Shown: one piece after another, positions 14,613 to 16,885 of the stretch | How the letters are laid out: each line of letters opens with the position of its first letter | Numbering within the stretch: the stretch's first letter is position 1 | Source: an uncultured Clostridium sp. | Lineage (GTDB): Bacteria; Bacillota; Clostridia; TANB77; CAG-508 | Reading direction: 5' to 3' | NCBI GenBank assembly: GCA_900554635.1 | Contig: USHY01000025.1 | Span: forward strand, 1-16,885 | Length of the DNA: 16,885 nt | The notes under the pieces: generated by a model | Told to the model about the DNA's origin: nothing | Seen by the model: the letters and a program-made list of their open reading frames with translations, nothing else | The model's database searches: none | Translations under genes and position numbers: made by a program

Positions 14613-15785
14613 AAGATTTTACTTGAAAGAATTCCTTTCATTTGGAAAAGATTTAACTTTTCTCATAAAGTTACTGCAAGAAATATTTTTAGATATAAGA
14701 AAAGAGCGTTAATGACAATTATAGGAATTGCAGGCTGTACAGGGCTTATGCTTACTGGTTTTGGAATACGAGATTCTGTAGATGATATACCTAATGCAGA
14801 ATTTAAAGAAATCTTCAAATATGATGCAACAATTACACTTTCAAACACTGATAGCTTACCAGAAATTGAAGAATATTTACAAAATAATGAAAATATAGAA
14901 AGCTATGTAACAGTATGTGCAACAACTGCAAAGCTTAGCAATGGTTCTAAAAACTACAATGTAACAGTTTTTGTTCCAGAAAATTTAGATAATTATACTA
15001 CAGTTTATAATTTAATAGATTATAAAACTGGAGATACTGTAAGTATTGAAAATGATGGAATAATTATAACAGATAAAATTGCTGAAATGCTTGGAATATC
15101 TGCAGGAGATAGTATAACATTTGTTGATGCAGATGATAATGAGTATCAGTTTAAAGTAAACAACATTGTGCAAAACCATGTTAGCCATTATGTGTATATG
15201 TCTAAAGAATTTTATGAAAGTAATTTGAAACAATATCAAACAGACATTATATATTTTAATGTAAAAAACATCAGCGAAGAAGAGCAAAATAAGATATCTG
15301 AAGATATCCTAGGCTATGATGGAGTAGCCTCAGTATCACTAATCAGCTCTCTTATGAATTCAGTTAGTGATATGCTAAACACAATGAATTATGTAGTAGT
15401 AATTTTAATAGTAGCCTCTGCAATGCTTGATTTTGTTGTGTTATACAACCTAGCAAATATAAATATAGCAGAACGACAAAGAGAAATTGCAACACTTAAG
15501 GTTTTAGGCTTTTATGATAAAGAGGTTGATAATTATATAAATAAAGAAAACATTATATTTACTATAGTTGGTGTGGCTTTAGGGTTAGTATTTGGAACAT
15601 TTTTAACCTCTGCTATAATATCAAGCATAGAGATAGATACGCTTAAATTTATGAGGAATATAAAGCCAATAAGCTATGTTTACTCTAGTATAATTACTAT
15701 TTTCTTCTCGTTTATTGTTAATTTTATAATTCATTTCGTTTTGAAGAAAATTGATATGATTGAGAGTTTGAAGAGTGTGGAATAA
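14613..15785 (+). pseudogene. C-terminal part of the frameshifted FtsX-type permease (first ATG at 14712)
   Basis: The +1 frame is open from before 14613, and from there on it reads as permease: KILLERIPFIWKRFNF, then TARNIFRYKKRA, then the membrane helix MTIIGIAGCTGLMLTGFG starting at ATG 14712. From 14712 it gives 357 aa: that helix, an extracytoplasmic region (about 25-220), and a second FtsX domain with helices near 223-245, 275-300 and 318-345 (IAERQREIATLKVLGFYDKE loop). The coding signal 33 codons before the ATG, with no good ribosome binding site for 14712, says this is the second half of a protein of about 985 aa rather than a separate gene. If the frameshift is a sequencing error, the gene is 12827-15785. 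If real, the permease is probably inactive unless both halves are made and assemble. Confidence 0.8.
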
Positions 15786-15790
15786 AGTTA

Positions 15791-15814
15791 AAGCCCCAGC
15801 TACAACTGGGGCTT
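15791..15814. terminator. Terminator between the permease and serpin-like genes
   Basis: AAGCCCCAG (15791-15799), 6-base loop, CTGGGGCTT (15806-15814), a perfect 9 bp stem followed by ATTTAATTTTATT on the + strand. On the minus strand the tail is TAACTTTATT, so it may serve both genes. Confidence 0.8.
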
Positions 15815-15822
15815 ATTTAATT

Positions 15823-16884
15823 TTATTGTATGTCTTCTTGAACTTGAGATATATCTGAAATTTGTGCTGCAAAGTATGGTAAGTCTCTTCCTTCTTCTTT
15901 TAGGAATATTGTGAATGTGTCATCTACTAGGAAATCTCTTGGTTTTTCTGTTGGCATAATTGCTGTTGCTTTTAGAGACATACCCGCTTCACTTTTGATT
16001 TTTCCGCCTTTTTCGTCTAGTTCAAATTGTATTGTTTGTAATGCCTTGTCAATGCAGTATTCTTGTCCGTTTGAGAATGTAAATGGTCTGTTTTCAACTT
16101 CTGTGATTTCTTCTTTCAAGTTGAATTTTATGTTTGGTATTTTTAGTTTATCGTTTTCATTAAATCTTTTGCTACCTTTATATTTGTCTGAATTTTGAGT
16201 TATACTTTTAAATATATCACCAAAATTGTTTTCTGTGTTTCCTCTTGAGATTATTACTTCATCATTTTGTTTTGTTTTTAGTTTTATTGCAAAATCGCTA
16301 CTTGAGTTGTAATATAATACTTCTACTTGGTTTCTTACGGCTTCATCTGTACTTGAATCAATTCCAAAGTATTTTACATTCTTGTATTTTCCAAAATCTC
16401 CATTTTCTAATTTTGTGAACACTTTTGGAAATTCAAATTCTTTCTTTAACATTACATATAGGAAATAATTATCACTTTCCTCTTCTTCCCAACTAAAATC
16501 GTCTAGGATATCGCTTGTTTCATTGAATTTTTCTTTGATAGCTTTTTCAATTTGTTTTTTTAATGCAGTAGTTGGAGCTCCATAAACTTTATAATAACTA
16601 TCTTCTGATAAGCATGATGTGTTAAATGTTCCTTTGTTTAAATTATCTACTGCTGTTGGTTGAGGAGTAAAAATGATATCTTGTTTTGCTAGGTCATTTT
16701 TTAAATCGTTCCAAATTAAGTTAAACGTACCACACCAAGCGGTGTTTGATGTTATTTCATCTTCTAATGATGTTACTACACTTAGCTTTGTATTAACTTT
16801 TGCTGGTGGTACATATTTTCTGCCCCATGTACTAAATATTACTGGTTTGTTATGCTTCATTCTGTTTAAATCAATTAAAAACAT
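15823..16884 (-). CDS. Serpin-like protein, probably membrane-anchored (5' end cut by right edge)
   Basis: At least 353 aa, leftward. The Met at 16884 is the last possible codon in the window. It is followed by FLIDLNRM, which looks like the end of a membrane anchor, so the true start is probably further right. Serpin-fold features seen by eye: TFNLIWNDL with IIFTPQP (helix A/strand 6B region, 53-76); LKIPNIKFNL (247-256, like the L-x-x-P-K strand); DKALQTIQFELDEKGGK (279-295, like the strand 5A/hinge consensus H-K-A-x-x-x-x-D-E-K-G); a loop of about 28 residues; then FLVDDTFTIFL (318-328) and YFAAQIS at the end, like F-x-x-x-x-P-F-x-F. Total length is close to a serpin core. The hinge lacks the small residues of inhibitory serpins (GGKIKSEAG instead of GTEAAAAT), so it is likely non-inhibitory. 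No database comparison was possible. Confidence 0.55.
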   Translation of the reverse strand: MFLIDLNRMKHNKPVIFSTWGRKYVPPAKVNTKLSVVTSLEDEITSNTAWCGTFNLIWNDLKNDLAKQDIIFTPQPTAVDNLNKGTFNTSCLSEDSYYKVYGAPTTALKKQIEKAIKEKFNETSDILDDFSWEEEESDNYFLYVMLKKEFEFPKVFTKLENGDFGKYKNVKYFGIDSSTDEAVRNQVEVLYYNSSSDFAIKLKTKQNDEVIISRGNTENNFGDIFKSITQNSDKYKGSKRFNENDKLKIPNIKFNLKEEITEVENRPFTFSNGQEYCIDKALQTIQFELDEKGGKIKSEAGMSLKATAIMPTEKPRDFLVDDTFTIFLKEEGRDLPYFAAQISDISQVQEDIQ

Positions 16885-16885
16885 T

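Noticed and set aside
14600..14615. Programmed ribosomal frameshift in the permease gene
   Set aside because: A +1 shift is needed, but CGG to GGT would not re-pair well in the P site. There is no slippery heptamer, internal SD or following structure, so an indel or sequence error is more likely.

Overview
The window is AT-rich, low-GC DNA (A/T runs, TTG/GTG starts, strong AGGAGG-type ribosome binding sites, sigma-A style promoters). It most resembles a Gram-positive Bacillota genome of the Clostridia type. Supporting signs are a ylmH gene, a spore photoproduct lyase-family gene, a CIRCE (HrcA) operator, a DUF3298/DUF4163 protein and a large coiled-coil MacB/FtsX-type ABC permease. No rRNA, tRNA, CRISPR array, insertion sequence or phage gene is visible. 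It reads as ordinary chromosome made of short, separately regulated transcription units.

Left part (1-4963): the 5' portion of ylmH runs leftward off the edge. It shares a compact divergent promoter region with an S66 (LdcA/MccF-like) carboxypeptidase. That gene converges on a spore photoproduct lyase-family radical SAM gene, with one hairpin covering both stop codons. The radical SAM gene is divergent from recQ.

Middle part (4962-10106): a leftward unit holds an RND/MMPL transporter, a translationally coupled secreted heptad-rich protein, and then a DUF3298/DUF4163 gene whose ribosome binding site lies inside a hairpin. Divergent from the transporter is a TetR regulator. The 140 bp between their starts carry three TGAC-N5-GTCA palindromes placed on the two promoters, so this looks like a self-contained TetR-controlled envelope export module.

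Right part (10107-16885): a leftward AAA/DUF4143 ATPase has a 29 bp palindrome at its promoter. A leftward small heat shock gene (hsp20) carries a CIRCE element on its -35. A rightward ABC ATPase is followed by a FtsX-type permease that appears split by a one-base frameshift near 14606. Converging on the permease is the truncated gene of an apparently membrane-anchored, serpin-like protein that continues past the right edge.

Four gene pairs converge with only 7 to 37 bases between stop codons, and each junction has a hairpin able to serve both strands. Several start sites were set from ribosome binding sites and differ from the longest possible reading frame: DUF3298 gene 5591, transporter 9318, tetR 9476, permease 12827. 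No single novel system is proven. The best candidates for follow-up are the serpin-like protein, the TetR operator array with its transporter module, the lyase-family protein lacking the expected catalytic cysteine, and the RBS-occluding hairpin that recurs elsewhere as a terminator.
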